Of a DNA stretch of 42,302 nucleotides, positions 6,791-15,773 are shown piece after piece. Within the stretch, counting starts at the first letter, position 1; every line of letters begins with the position of its first letter. This stretch comes from an uncultured Acetatifactor sp. (GTDB lineage: Bacteria > Bacillota > Clostridia > Lachnospirales > Lachnospiraceae), in NCBI GenBank assembly GCA_910577035.1, contig CAJTKW010000018.1, positions 27,909 to 70,210 on the forward strand, in the 5' to 3' direction. The position numbers and the translations under genes are program-made. The notes under the pieces were generated by a model. The model saw only the letters and a list, made by a program, of their open reading frames with translations, was not told the DNA's origin and ran no database searches.

Positions 6791-6921
6791 GATTTAAGGA
6801 TTTAAAATAAAATGTTACCTTTACCTTTTTACAAACGTGTTCCATATGAGGGAGGTCAAACAGAGAGACATGGAGAAGGAGTATGCTGCCGGCGGAAATA
6901 CGGAACTTATGTCGATTGGTT

Positions 6922-9186
6922 TTATAAAAAAAACCGTTCCAGCCGTGTTCCCAGCCGGCTTAAAATCTCGTTAGTGATGGTCCCACAGCAATCGGCAAGC
7001 TCTCCGGCGGTAATTTCCTGTGTGCCGGAGCGTCCGATGAGTACGGCAGTGTCTCCCTGGGTGATTTCTCCATCCGGAACCGCACTCACGTCCACCAGGG
7101 TCTGATCCATGCAGATGCGGCCCAGGATGGGGACGCTGTATCCGTGGATGAGGACACGGCCGTTACCGCAGGAGAGGGCCCGGGGCAGTCCGTCGGCATA
7201 GCCGATGGAGAGAACCGCAAGCTTCATATCACACTTTGCAGTAAAGGCAAGTCCATATCCGGCGGATTCCCCCTCATGCAGGGTACGTACGGAGACTACC
7301 CGGGCCTTCAGGGACAGCACGGGGCGGAGGGGGGAGAGGAGGGAGTCTTCGTCACTGCTTAACAGTCCGTAAAGGGCAATGCCCGGGCGCACATAATCTT
7401 CGGCCGCCTCAGGATAGTTTAAGATGCCGTAGCTGGAAAGCAGATGCGCTCCCCTGCAGGGGCAGCCCTCTGCTTTCAGTGCCTCCGTTACCTGATAAAA
7501 GGCAGCGATCTGGGATTCCGTAAAGGCACGGCTTTCCGAAGAGCCGGAGTCGCAGGCTGACAAGTGGGTATAAATGCCGTCCACCGTAAGATTGCGGAAC
7601 CCATATACGGCGGCAATCTGTTCCATATCTTCACACCGGATTCCCACGCGGTGCATTCCGGTGTCAACGGCAATGTGTACATGGAGCCGGAGGCGGCTCT
7701 GTCCCAGAATTTCCGCATAGGCGTAGTCTACTATGGTCTGTGAGAGACGGTATTTCTGCAGCAGAGGGAGCTGCTCCGGCGGAGTGTAGCCTAAGATCAG
7801 GATTTCTCCTTTGATTCCTGCCTTTCGCAGTTCGATCCCTTCCGAGGCACAGGCGACGCAGAAGGAACGGATTTCCAGCCGGTTTAACTCTTCTGCTATG
7901 GGAATTGCGCCGTGGCCGTAGGCATTTGCCTTTACCGCCGGCATCATCCGGCATCCTTCAGGAAGAAGGGACTGCAGATAACGTACATTGTATATCAGGG
8001 CATCCGGATCCAGTTCGATCCAGGCCCGGTGAGCGGCGGAGGATGCAGGGTGTGTGGCTGCATGCCTGCTCAGGACGGCTTTGACGGCCCCCGATTTTAA
8101 AAGCCTTTCCTGCAGGCAGGTCAGGAGGAAGCCTGCAGCCGCAGACAATAATGCCACAGCCAGATAATGCAGCAGGCTGTTTTCCACCAGCAGGGCAGTC
8201 AGATGCAGTACCTTTGCCGCGCCCCGGACCAGGACAATGAAAGCGGGATGCAGGATGTAAATCCACAGGGCGGCAGTGCGCAGGGCTTTACGGGAAGGGA
8301 CTTTGGGCAGGGACAACAGCAGCAGATACAGGGCAAATACGGCAGGCACCAGGAAGATGTACATGCTGTCGTGGCGCTGCAGGCCAAAGTGATGAAGGAG
8401 AAAGGCTTCTGCCGTCATGGCGGCGAAGGAAAGGGCAAGGATCATGCCTGCCGTGAAAGCAGACGGCTGCCTTGCCATTCCCTGCTGCAGAATTGATACG
8501 GGGCATCCGCCTGCAGGATATAGTTTCCCGGCCCATACGCCAAGCAGCAGGAACAACGGCGCCAGAAAGATCCCGTTTCTGGTATATGAAAATATCCGAA
8601 ACATGCCCTGATATGCTGTATGCAAAAAAGGCACCTGATCTGCCAGCCCGAAATAACTGTCTCCCAGCAGGCCGGTGACGTAGAGGAGGGCGGAAAGGGC
8701 AGTTGCCGTGGGAAGGCTGAAAAAGCGGCCGGACAGGCTTACCAGAAGCACACCCAGGATACAGGCGGGAAAATACCAGAGATGATAAAAGGTGCCGTCA
8801 AACAGTACCATCTTTAACACCTCCGCAAAGGAAATTCCCCGATAATGTCCTGCGTAGATTCCCAAGGGCAGGTAGAGCAGGACAGAAATGCCATAGAGCG
8901 CGCACAGCTTTAAAAGGCAGCGCTTCAGGACATATTGGGCCGAGCCCGCCGGTAAATGGGGGGGGCAGACTGTTACGGCCCTCTCGGAACAAAAGAGAGG
9001 ACCCAGGGTAAACTGTCCTGTGGCCATGAAAAAGAAAGGAACTGCCACCCGGGCCAGGACTCTGGTAAGAAAGAAATCCGCGTCCTGACTCAGGGAGGCC
9101 AGAGGTGAGGTATGGATGGCGATGACAAGCAGGGCGGCAGCCAGCCGGAAACGATCAAGCCGGCCGTAGTACTTTTGTGTTTTCAT
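6922..9186 (-). CDS. vanT: membrane-bound serine racemase VanT (VanG type)
   Basis: A 754-residue two-domain protein. Residues 1 to about 370 form an acyltransferase-3-like membrane domain of about ten helices, beginning with GRLDRFRLAAALLVIAIHTSP. The C-terminal part is a PLP fold-type III racemase with AVKANAYGHG (PLP lysine) and GESAGYGLAFTA (catalytic Tyr). VanT makes D-Ser from L-Ser, supplying the D-Ala-D-Ser ligase. ATG 9186 is chosen because GGAG lies 8 nt upstream and the membrane domain begins there; the frame runs on to an ATG at 9312 that overlaps the vanXY stop but has no ribosome binding site. Last gene of the van cluster. Confidence 0.9.
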   Translation of the reverse strand: MKTQKYYGRLDRFRLAAALLVIAIHTSPLASLSQDADFFLTRVLARVAVPFFFMATGQFTLGPLFCSERAVTVCPPHLPAGSAQYVLKRCLLKLCALYGISVLLYLPLGIYAGHYRGISFAEVLKMVLFDGTFYHLWYFPACILGVLLVSLSGRFFSLPTATALSALLYVTGLLGDSYFGLADQVPFLHTAYQGMFRIFSYTRNGIFLAPLFLLLGVWAGKLYPAGGCPVSILQQGMARQPSAFTAGMILALSFAAMTAEAFLLHHFGLQRHDSMYIFLVPAVFALYLLLLSLPKVPSRKALRTAALWIYILHPAFIVLVRGAAKVLHLTALLVENSLLHYLAVALLSAAAGFLLTCLQERLLKSGAVKAVLSRHAATHPASSAAHRAWIELDPDALIYNVRYLQSLLPEGCRMMPAVKANAYGHGAIPIAEELNRLEIRSFCVACASEGIELRKAGIKGEILILGYTPPEQLPLLQKYRLSQTIVDYAYAEILGQSRLRLHVHIAVDTGMHRVGIRCEDMEQIAAVYGFRNLTVDGIYTHLSACDSGSSESRAFTESQIAAFYQVTEALKAEGCPCRGAHLLSSYGILNYPEAAEDYVRPGIALYGLLSSDEDSLLSPLRPVLSLKARVVSVRTLHEGESAGYGLAFTAKCDMKLAVLSIGYADGLPRALSCGNGRVLIHGYSVPILGRICMDQTLVDVSAVPDGEITQGDTAVLIGRSGTQEITAGELADCCGTITNEILSRLGTRLERFFL

Positions 9187-9308
9187 TGTAAATCTCCATT
9201 TATGGTCAATATTTTGCCGCAGAAACATGGCCCGGTATATGTTCCTGAGAAACGGGGTTTCCGCGGCATTTGTCAAAGATGAGAGGGTTGTTGGGGGCAC
9301 CGGCATTC

Positions 9309-10076
9309 TCATAAGCGGCGGAGATATTCCGTGATAATATAGCCGTCGATATTGTTGCCGGAGACGGTGCAGGGGGTATGCCCGGCCAGTGTCCGGAGAA
9401 GGTTTCCGGAGGCGTCCGTCTCCCGGGCGGCAGAAAGATAACTGATACGGACCTTCCGGGATCCGCTTTTGGTCAGATACGGTCTGCCGCCGTAGGGAAA
9501 CTGCCTGATAAAATCCATATACTCCTCCAGGGTCAGGCCCTCGTCTGTCATAATCCGGGCATGGGGAGTGCCTACATAGCGGAAGTGCCAGGGCTCGTGG
9601 CCGATGCCGGTAATTTTCTCTTTTCCCTCGGGATAGCGGAGGATAAAGCCGTACTTCGGCGCCTTTTCACGAAAGGTCTGACAGATGCCGCTGTATGGGA
9701 AATCCGGGTGTATAAAGTCTATATTTTCCTGCTTCAGGGCCAGGTCTATGGCAAGCCCGGTCTGATGCTCGCTGTGGCCGGGCAGGGCTACATATTTCCG
9801 GGTAAAACATTCCCCGTTTTCCAGGAGGGAGTCGTCCCAGATCTGTTGTTGTTCTGCTAAGGGACGGTATCCGCTGACGGGGACAATGTGGTCCCAGCCG
9901 TGAATTTCCTGCATAAGCTCATTCAGCAGGGCAGCGGCGCATCTGAGCAGCATCACCTCCGGGACCCGGTCACAGGCAGGCATCAGAAGATCCTCCGGTT
10001 CACTGCCGGTGCCGTATTGTTCGTTTACCAGGATCAGACTGCCCCGGTGTATCTTTTTATCTGTCAGTGTAAGCAT
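9309..10076 (-). CDS. vanXY: D,D-dipeptidase/D,D-carboxypeptidase VanXY
   Basis: A 255-residue zinc peptidase of the VanY/VanXY (M15B) family. The ligand motif SEHQTGLAID gives H104 and D111, and HEPWHF supplies catalytic E161 and ligand H164. No signal peptide is visible, so it is cytoplasmic, as expected for VanXY rather than VanY. By family knowledge it removes D-Ala-D-Ala dipeptide and the terminal D-Ala of UDP-muramyl-pentapeptide, so that only D-Ser-ending precursors remain. About 60 residues follow the catalytic core. The start overlaps the end of vanG by 13 bp, indicating translational coupling. Confidence 0.9.
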   Translation of the reverse strand: MLTLTDKKIHRGSLILVNEQYGTGSEPEDLLMPACDRVPEVMLLRCAAALLNELMQEIHGWDHIVPVSGYRPLAEQQQIWDDSLLENGECFTRKYVALPGHSEHQTGLAIDLALKQENIDFIHPDFPYSGICQTFREKAPKYGFILRYPEGKEKITGIGHEPWHFRYVGTPHARIMTDEGLTLEEYMDFIRQFPYGGRPYLTKSGSRKVRISYLSAARETDASGNLLRTLAGHTPCTVSGNNIDGYIITEYLRRL

Positions 10077-11143
10077 AGAGCGTCCTCCAGGATCATGGTG
10101 AGAATTTCGGTAAAGGTGTATCCTGCGGCCTTCATCATACCCGGATAACGGCTGTGGGCAGTGAAGCCGGGGATGGTGTTGACCTCGTTAAAAACGATTT
10201 CTCCGGCGGGGGTCAGGAACATGTCCACCCGGGCAAACCCACTGCAGCCCAGGGCACGGTAGATTCGTTTGGCGGTTTCCTTGATCTCTGCGGACTTTTC
10301 CGGGCTGATTCTGGCGGGGACGTGGATGGAAGAGGTCTTCAGGGTATACTTTTCCGTGAAATCAAAGAATCCGCCGGCAAGCTGGATTTCATCGACCTCA
10401 CCTACTGTCAGCCGGGAGCTGCCCAGCACGGCGCAGCCTACCTCAAAGCCCTCAATATTTTCTTCCAGAAGTACCAGATTATCATATTGGAAAGCCGATA
10501 AAACGGCATCCTGCAGCTCGTCGGGTGTGTTTACCTTAGTAACGCCGTAGGAGGAACCGGCTTTCACGGGTTTGACATAGAGGGGATAGCTTATTCCCTG
10601 ATAGCTGATCTCCCGGGTGAGATCGGAAACGGCAGGTATCGGTGTGCTCAAAACCAGAGATCCTGGCACCCGGATTCCTGTCAGGCTGACAAGGCGGTGT
10701 GCACGATCCTTGTCCATGCACAGGGCGGAGGAGAGAGTACCGCAGCCTGCCAGAGGAATGTCTGCCAGCTCCAACAGCCCCTGGAGCGTGCCGTCTTCAC
10801 CATTCCGGCCGTGAAGCACGGGAAGGGCAATGTCTACGGGAACCCGTTCCATTCCGGCTTCCTTCAGCAGGAACAGGCAGCGGTCTCCCCGGCTGGGAGA
10901 AAGGACGCAGGGCGTACAGAATTTTTCATCCAGCCAGGTGTCATTGAGGATTTTCTCTGCGGAGCCGGTATAGTAATACCACCTTCCTTCCCTGGTAATG
11001 CCTACGGTAACAGGCTCATAGCGGTCTTGGTCCAGATTCAGGATTACCCCGGAAGCGGAGGAAAGAGAGATACTGTACTCGGAGGAACAGCCGCCGAAGA
11101 AAATGAGTACATTTCGTTTTTTGTTGTTCATAGTAGTGTTCAT
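10064..11143 (-). CDS. vanG: D-alanine-D-serine ligase VanG
   Basis: A 359-residue ATP-grasp ligase. The N-terminal FFGGCSSEYSISLSSA motif, the KPVKAGSSYGVTKV ATP-binding stretch and the late NEVNTIPGFT metal-binding motif are all intact. The omega-loop segment EKYTLKTSS matches the D-Ala-D-Ser class (VanC/E/G) rather than D-Ala-D-Lac ligases. The product D-Ala-D-Ser replaces D-Ala-D-Ala in lipid II and lowers vancomycin affinity. ATG 11143 follows AAGGAA at 6 nt; the open frame extends to 11383 but overlaps vanS and lacks a ribosome binding site. The leader holds a terminator-like hairpin and lies downstream of tandem repeats. Confidence 0.93.
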   Translation of the reverse strand: MNTTMNNKKRNVLIFFGGCSSEYSISLSSASGVILNLDQDRYEPVTVGITREGRWYYYTGSAEKILNDTWLDEKFCTPCVLSPSRGDRCLFLLKEAGMERVPVDIALPVLHGRNGEDGTLQGLLELADIPLAGCGTLSSALCMDKDRAHRLVSLTGIRVPGSLVLSTPIPAVSDLTREISYQGISYPLYVKPVKAGSSYGVTKVNTPDELQDAVLSAFQYDNLVLLEENIEGFEVGCAVLGSSRLTVGEVDEIQLAGGFFDFTEKYTLKTSSIHVPARISPEKSAEIKETAKRIYRALGCSGFARVDMFLTPAGEIVFNEVNTIPGFTAHSRYPGMMKAAGYTFTEILTMILEDALCLH

Positions 11144-11206
11144 AGAAAGTTCCTTTCTTGTTGACAGTGGATAAGATCGGCCCGGCTCTCTGTATCTGCA
11201 GATGAC

Positions 11207-11254
11207 AAAAAACATCCTGTCCGATACAAAGAGTGTATCAAAACAGGATGTTTT
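11207..11254 (-). terminator. terminator/attenuator hairpin in the vanG leader
   Basis: ACATCCTGT (11212-11220) pairs with ACAGGATGT (11243-11251), with an inner GATAC/GTATC stem (11223-11227 and 11235-11239) and a 7-nt loop. On the minus strand the stem runs directly into a T-run (11205-11212 region). It lies about 60 nt before vanG, so it either ends vanRS transcripts or acts as an attenuator inside the vanG leader. Confidence 0.8.
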
Positions 11255-11316
11255 ATATATTTCGCTTCTATTTCCCGGGCAATGAGAATTTCCGTCGAAA
11301 ATCTTACAAATTTCTG

Positions 11317-11352
11317 ACGGACATTTTTTCAGTCTCGGACATTTTTTTAGTC
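11317..11352 (-). repeat. tandem 18-bp direct repeats upstream of vanG, probable VanR sites
   Basis: On the minus strand two adjacent 18-bp units, GACTAAAAAAATGTCCGA (11335-11352) and GACTGAAAAAATGTCCGT (11317-11334), agree at 16 of 18 positions. The first overlaps the vanS stop codon. Direct repeats about two helical turns apart are typical for OmpR-type regulators, so VanR binding here to activate vanG-vanXY-vanT is a reasonable inference. Confidence 0.65.
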
Positions 11353-12597
11353 CGTGGGTAACACCACCGTAAAGGTAATGCACTCGTCTGCACTGGCGGC
11401 GGAGATGGAGCCTCCGTGAAGTTCCACGATTTCCCTGGAAATGGCCAGGCCCAGGCCTGCACCGCCGGTGGCGGTAGCCCTGGAGGAATCCAGACGGAAG
11501 AACTGCTCGAAAATACGGTTCAGCTTGTCCGGCGGAATGGTTTTGCCGTGGTTACTTACGGTGATAACGACCTGACGGGCAGATTCCCCGGAGACGGCAG
11601 CCCTCGTCCCGAGGGTGCCTTCTGCGTTGCAATTTGAGGAAGCTGCGGGGAAAGCCTCCAGCGACAGCAGGATTTCCGTGCCCGGGTAGCTGTAATTCAC
11701 CGCGTTGCGGATCAAATTGTCAAATACCCGTTCCATTTTGTCCGGATCACAGAGAAGCTGTATATTCGGTTCGAGCCTGGTCTGCCAGCGGAGATCCTTT
11801 TCCGCGAGAATGGGCAGGAATTCACTGGTAATCTGCTCCAGCATACGGCTTAGATGCACCGTCTCCCTTTCCAGAGTCAGAGCAGTCAGGTTGAATCTTG
11901 TAATATCGAAAAATTCATTAATCAGGTCTTCCAGCCGCAGGGCTTTTTCCAGGGCAATATTGGTATAGCGGGACCTGAATTCCGGGGATAGCTGGGGCTC
12001 GTCCCGCAGCAGGGTCAGATAACCGATGACGCTGGTCAGAGGTGTCTTCAGGTCATGGGCAAGATAGACAACCAGGTCGTTTTTGCGCTGCTCTGCTTCC
12101 TTTGCCAGAATGGCGTTGTGCAGGGCCTGTTCCCGTATCAGGTTCAGATTATTCTGGACATTCTGTAAATCCGGAGACAAGAGGATCGGTGTGTCGGAAG
12201 GCAGCGCAAGCTGTTCTGCCGCCGCGACAATTTCATCCAGATAGCGCAGGGGTCTGCACAGGAACCGCCGGGTTATGACGATCCAGCCAACAGCGCAGAC
12301 GAGGATGATCCAGAAGGGCAGGGTTTCCCGGACAATCTGGGCAATCCAGAAAATGACGCTGGAGCTATCGTTTGTAAGGTACCGATAGTAACCATAGAGC
12401 TGAAGGCACAGAAGCATAAGGGCGCCGAAAATAGCCAGAAAGAGAGTTAAGGAGAGGGCATACTGCATGATGGTCTGCGTGGCCGTCCGTCTGCTGGATT
12501 CGCTCAAAGGTTTCTGTAGTTTCTGCGGCCTGCGCCCCGCCCGGAATACGTTTTTGTCACTCAATGGTATAACCCACCCCCCAGACTGTTTTGACAT
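11347..12597 (-). CDS. vanS: sensor histidine kinase VanS (VanG cluster)
   Basis: A 416-residue membrane sensor kinase. Two transmembrane helices (about residues 43-65 and 85-110) enclose a short extracellular loop of roughly 25 residues, then a HAMP-like linker. The catalytic core has LAHDLKTPLTSVIGYL (phospho-His H-box), DNLIRNAVNYS (N-box), FEQFFRLD (F-box) and GGAGLGLA (G2). The G1 box is the relaxed form SNHGKTI seen in VanS proteins. It phosphorylates and dephosphorylates VanR in response to glycopeptide stress. ATG 12597 follows AGGAAG at 7 nt and overlaps vanR by 41 bp; a coupled TTG start at 12564 (overlapping the vanR stop) is an equally possible alternative. Confidence 0.88.
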   Translation of the reverse strand: MSKQSGGWVIPLSDKNVFRAGRRPQKLQKPLSESSRRTATQTIMQYALSLTLFLAIFGALMLLCLQLYGYYRYLTNDSSSVIFWIAQIVRETLPFWIILVCAVGWIVITRRFLCRPLRYLDEIVAAAEQLALPSDTPILLSPDLQNVQNNLNLIREQALHNAILAKEAEQRKNDLVVYLAHDLKTPLTSVIGYLTLLRDEPQLSPEFRSRYTNIALEKALRLEDLINEFFDITRFNLTALTLERETVHLSRMLEQITSEFLPILAEKDLRWQTRLEPNIQLLCDPDKMERVFDNLIRNAVNYSYPGTEILLSLEAFPAASSNCNAEGTLGTRAAVSGESARQVVITVSNHGKTIPPDKLNRIFEQFFRLDSSRATATGGAGLGLAISREIVELHGGSISAASADECITFTVVLPTD

Positions 12598-13252
12598 ATT
12601 TCGGCTTCCTTGCGGGTTCCTGCATTTTCTCCCTGAGCCGTGCAATATGGGTCATAATGGTGTTGTTGCTGTCCAGATACGCCTCACCCCAGACAGCGGC
12701 GAACAGCTCTTCCGAGGCTACCACATTGCCGCGGTGCTCACAGAGATACCAGAGAATGTTGAATTCCAGGGGTGTCAGGTTCAGCTCTTTGCCGTTTAAG
12801 CTGCATTTGTGGCTGCTTTTTGAAATATGGAGGCCGCGAATGTCGATTTCCTGCCCGGCAGCCGCCGCCCCGGGCACATTGTAGCGCGTGTACCGGCGCA
12901 GCTGTGTCTTTACTCTGGCAATCAGCTCCAGGGGATTGAAAGGCTTTGTGATATAATCGTCCGCCCCCAGGGTTAGCCCGGTGATTTTGTCCATGTCCTC
13001 TATCTTTGCCGTGAGCATGATGATGGGAAAGAGATACTTTTCCCGGATCTTCCGGCAGAGAGCGAAGCCGTCCATATCCGGCAGCATGACGTCCAGGATG
13101 GCAAGGTCTGTTTCCTCGTTTTCCACACAGGCGAGGGCCTGGGCGGCATTGTAAAACTTGTACACCTGATAGCCCTCATTCCGCAGATAGACCTCCACCA
13201 GATCTGCAATTTCCGTTTCATCGTCTACGACCAATATTTTTTCTTTGTTCAT
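12557..13252 (-). CDS. vanR: OmpR-type response regulator VanR (VanG cluster)
   Basis: A 231-residue response regulator. The receiver domain has DDE near the N-terminus, the phospho-acceptor Asp in LAILDVMLPDMDG and the conserved Lys in ADDYITKPFNPLEL. A C-terminal winged helix of the OmpR/PhoB type ends in VKTVWGVGYTIE. It activates the resistance genes when phosphorylated by VanS. ATG 13252 is chosen by homology of the receiver start; GGAGGA lies 13 nt upstream, a longer than usual spacing. The frame extends to 13300 without a ribosome binding site. First gene of the cluster, with its own promoter. Confidence 0.9.
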   Translation of the reverse strand: MNKEKILVVDDETEIADLVEVYLRNEGYQVYKFYNAAQALACVENEETDLAILDVMLPDMDGFALCRKIREKYLFPIIMLTAKIEDMDKITGLTLGADDYITKPFNPLELIARVKTQLRRYTRYNVPGAAAAGQEIDIRGLHISKSSHKCSLNGKELNLTPLEFNILWYLCEHRGNVVASEELFAAVWGEAYLDSNNTIMTHIARLREKMQEPARKPKYVKTVWGVGYTIE

Positions 13253-13301
13253 CCGTTTATAATATTCCTCCGCAGGAAAAGTGACCGTCCTGAAAATCAT
13301 A

Positions 13302-13334
13302 TTGATATTATATCAAAGTTCCCGGCATTTTCAA
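13302..13334 (-). promoter_or_regulatory. vanRS promoter with palindromic -10 region
   Basis: On the minus strand: -35 TTGAAA (13329-13334), 16-nt spacer, -10 TATAAT (13307-13312). The -10 box is embedded in the 15-nt palindrome TTGATATAATATCAA (13302-13316), which could be an operator. The leader to ATG 13252 is about 50 nt. Confidence 0.7.
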
Positions 13335-13439
13335 GCTGTTTATCTGTGCCCCGGCGCGGAAGGCATTCCCCTTAAAAATCAAGTTTAGATTTTTTTAATG
13401 ATAATATTTTCCTGATTTTACACTTTTTTACAAAAAGGG

Positions 13440-13448
13440 TGGTATAAT
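13440..13448 (+). promoter_or_regulatory. extended -10 promoter of the kinase-regulator operon
   Basis: TGGTATAAT gives an extended -10 (TGnTATAAT) 22 nt before ATG 13471. There is no strong -35; TTTACA-like sequence lies about 20 nt upstream. The predicted leader is only about 15-20 nt, just enough for the AGAGGA ribosome binding site. Confidence 0.6.
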
Positions 13449-13470
13449 AGCCGGAGAGGAATGAGATTTC

Positions 13471-14937
13471 ATGAGGTTTAAAACAAGGCTTCGAGTCACC
13501 TTTATTACAATTATATTATTGCCTCTGATCCTGACGGCGGTTGCGTTTTGCGGAATTGGCCTGTATCTGACAAATGCGCAGGCGGGCCGTCCCATGGCGG
13601 AGCTGAGCTATGAGAACATGCAGGAGCTGGTGGAGGCTACGGATAAGACGTTTACCGTGCTGAAGGAGCAGGAGCAGGAGGACGCTTCCAGGCTGGCGGA
13701 TAAGGAGTATTTAAGCTGGGTCAACCACGAGATTGCCAGGAGGTCCACCGACATCATTGTGCGCAGGGACGGGGAGCTTTATTATGCCGGAAATGCGGAG
13801 GCGGCCCGCTCCATTCTGCCGGGGCTTCCCGGTTACGGCGACGCATCCCTTTCGGAGGGATCCGGAATTTATTACGGTGAGCATAACAGATTTGTAAAGC
13901 AGATGGACTTTCTGTTTCCGGACGGCGCGGAAGGAAGCATTTTCGTGGTAACCCGGGCTAATTCTCTGATTTCGAAGCGTTTACTGGTTGATATGCTGGT
14001 GGCGATCTTTTTTATCCTGATTTTTACCAGCTTTATGCTGACCAGGTGGATCCATAAGGGTGTGTTTTACCCTGTCACCGAGTTGAACAGCGCCATGCGG
14101 GAAATCAAAGAGGGGAATTTCGAGTATGCGCTGAAGACGGATATAAAGGGTGAGATCGGGGATCTGTACCGGAATTATGAAGATATGCGCCTGAGGTTGA
14201 AGGAATCTACCGAGGAAAACCGGGAAAATGAAAAGCAGAGCCGGGAACTAATCAGCAATATTTCCCATGATCTGAAAACGCCGATTACCGCCATCAAGGG
14301 CTATATGGAAGGAATCATGGACGGCGTGGCCGATACTCCGGAAAAGATGGATAAGTACGTAAAGACCATATACAGCAAGGCCAACGATATGGAGCGCCTG
14401 ATTAATGAGCTGACCTATTATTCCGGCATTGACAATAACAGGATTCCCTATAATTTTCACCGCATTAATGTGGCGGATTACTTCGGAGACTGTGTGGAAG
14501 AGGTGGGAATGGATATGGAGCAGCGGGGTATAGAGCTGAATTACTCCTACCTGGCCGCTCCCGATACGGTGGTGATTGCCGACCCGGAGCAGATGAAAAA
14601 GGTCATCAACAATATTATCAGCAACAGTGTCAAGTATATGGATAAGCCCCATGGAGTGATTGACATTCGGGTTCTGGATGAAGTGGATTCGGTCCGCATT
14701 GAGATTGAGGATAACGGAAAGGGAATTGCCCAGAAAGATATGGGCAGAATATTTGAGAGATTTTACAGGACGGATGCCTCCAGAAATTCCGCCCAGGGCG
14801 GAAGCGGTATCGGGCTTTCCATTGTGAAGAAAATCATTGAGGACCACGGGGGCTATATCTGGGCTACCGGTAAGGAAGGCGAAGGGACTTGTATACATTT
14901 TGTATTAAGAAAGTATATTGAGCTGCAGACGGAATGA
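13471..14937 (+). CDS. sensor histidine kinase
   Basis: A 488-residue membrane kinase. There is an N-terminal helix (about 9-33), an extracytoplasmic region of about 130 residues (35-168), a second helix (about 170-192), then HAMP (VFYPVTELNSAM onward). The kinase core has ISNISHDLKTPITAIKGYMEGI (H-box), NNIISNSVKYMD (N-box), IEDNGKGI (G1), FERFYRTD (F-box) and GGSGIGLSIVKKI (G2), all intact. The signal is unknown. It is transcribed with the response regulator immediately downstream and divergently from the van cluster, sharing a 150-bp intergenic region, but nothing shows a functional link to van. Confidence 0.9.
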   Translation: MRFKTRLRVTFITIILLPLILTAVAFCGIGLYLTNAQAGRPMAELSYENMQELVEATDKTFTVLKEQEQEDASRLADKEYLSWVNHEIARRSTDIIVRRDGELYYAGNAEAARSILPGLPGYGDASLSEGSGIYYGEHNRFVKQMDFLFPDGAEGSIFVVTRANSLISKRLLVDMLVAIFFILIFTSFMLTRWIHKGVFYPVTELNSAMREIKEGNFEYALKTDIKGEIGDLYRNYEDMRLRLKESTEENRENEKQSRELISNISHDLKTPITAIKGYMEGIMDGVADTPEKMDKYVKTIYSKANDMERLINELTYYSGIDNNRIPYNFHRINVADYFGDCVEEVGMDMEQRGIELNYSYLAAPDTVVIADPEQMKKVINNIISNSVKYMDKPHGVIDIRVLDEVDSVRIEIEDNGKGIAQKDMGRIFERFYRTDASRNSAQGGSGIGLSIVKKIIEDHGGYIWATGKEGEGTCIHFVLRKYIELQTE

Positions 14938-14962
14938 ATGCCGTTTTGCGATGGAGGTAAGG

Positions 14963-15655
14963 ATGAGCAGGATTTTAATTATTGAAGACGAGCTTGCAAT
15001 TGCGGATCTGGAGAAGGATTATCTGGAATTGTCTGATTTTCAGGTGGACATCTGCAGCAGCGGTGACGAGGGGCTGGCAACAGCGCTGTCCGGGGATTAC
15101 AATCTGGTGATCCTGGATCTGATGCTGCCCGGGATGGACGGCTTTGAGGTGTGCCGGAGGATCAGAGAGGAAAAGAACATTCCCATTATTATGGTGTCCG
15201 CCAAGAAGGAAGACATTGACAAGATCCGGGGCCTGGGCCTGGGCGCGGATGATTATATGACAAAGCCCTTCAGCCCCAGCGAGCTGGTGGCAAGGGTGAA
15301 AGCACATATGGCCCGGTATGAGCGGCTGGTGGGGACGAATCAGCGCCCTCAGAACGATATTGTGGAGATCCGCGGCATCCGGATTGACAAGACGGCCCGC
15401 AGGGTATATGTGGACGGGGTGGAGAAGACCTTTACCACCAAGGAATTTGATCTGCTGACTTTTCTGGCGGAGAATCCAAACCATGTGTATACCAAGGAGG
15501 AACTGTTCCGGGAGATCTGGGACATGGACTCTATCGGTGATATAGCTACCGTTACGGTGCATATTAAGAAGATCCGGGAGAAGATTGAGGTGGATACGGC
15601 GAAACCCCAGTACATTGAGACGATCTGGGGTGTAGGATACAGGTTTAAAGTTTAA
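14963..15655 (+). CDS. OmpR-type response regulator
   Basis: A 230-residue regulator. The receiver domain contains EDE at residues 8-10, the phospho-Asp in LVILDLMLPGMDGFEV and Lys in GADDYMTKPFSPSEL. A winged-helix DNA-binding domain ends in YIETIWGVGYRFKV. The start at 14963 is supported by GGAGGTAAGG directly upstream; the frame is open from 14918, inside the kinase gene, without support. It begins 25 bp after the kinase stop and forms an operon with it. Target genes are unknown; the adjacent glycosyltransferase operon, 118 bp downstream, is a candidate by position only. Confidence 0.9.
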   Translation: MSRILIIEDELAIADLEKDYLELSDFQVDICSSGDEGLATALSGDYNLVILDLMLPGMDGFEVCRRIREEKNIPIIMVSAKKEDIDKIRGLGLGADDYMTKPFSPSELVARVKAHMARYERLVGTNQRPQNDIVEIRGIRIDKTARRVYVDGVEKTFTTKEFDLLTFLAENPNHVYTKEELFREIWDMDSIGDIATVTVHIKKIREKIEVDTAKPQYIETIWGVGYRFKV

Positions 15656-15773
15656 GTCAGATTTTCTTTCATATTTTTTTCGTTTTTCCTCCGATTTATT
15701 TTCAGGAGAAACAGATATACTTAAGCCCATACAAAGTAATCTGTGCCGTCAGTACGGCGGAATGAGAGGAAAA

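Noticed and set aside
9187..9312. Upstream extension of vanT to an ATG overlapping the vanXY stop
   Set aside because: No ribosome binding site and the added 42 residues precede the usual start of the membrane domain.
11144..11383. Upstream extension of the vanG frame
   Set aside because: Crosses the terminator hairpin and repeats and overlaps vanS; homologous ligases start at 11143.
13374..13394. AAAAATC/GATTTTT hairpin in the intergenic region between vanR and the kinase operon
   Set aside because: AT-only 7-bp stem in AT-rich DNA; could arise by chance and has no clear gene to terminate.
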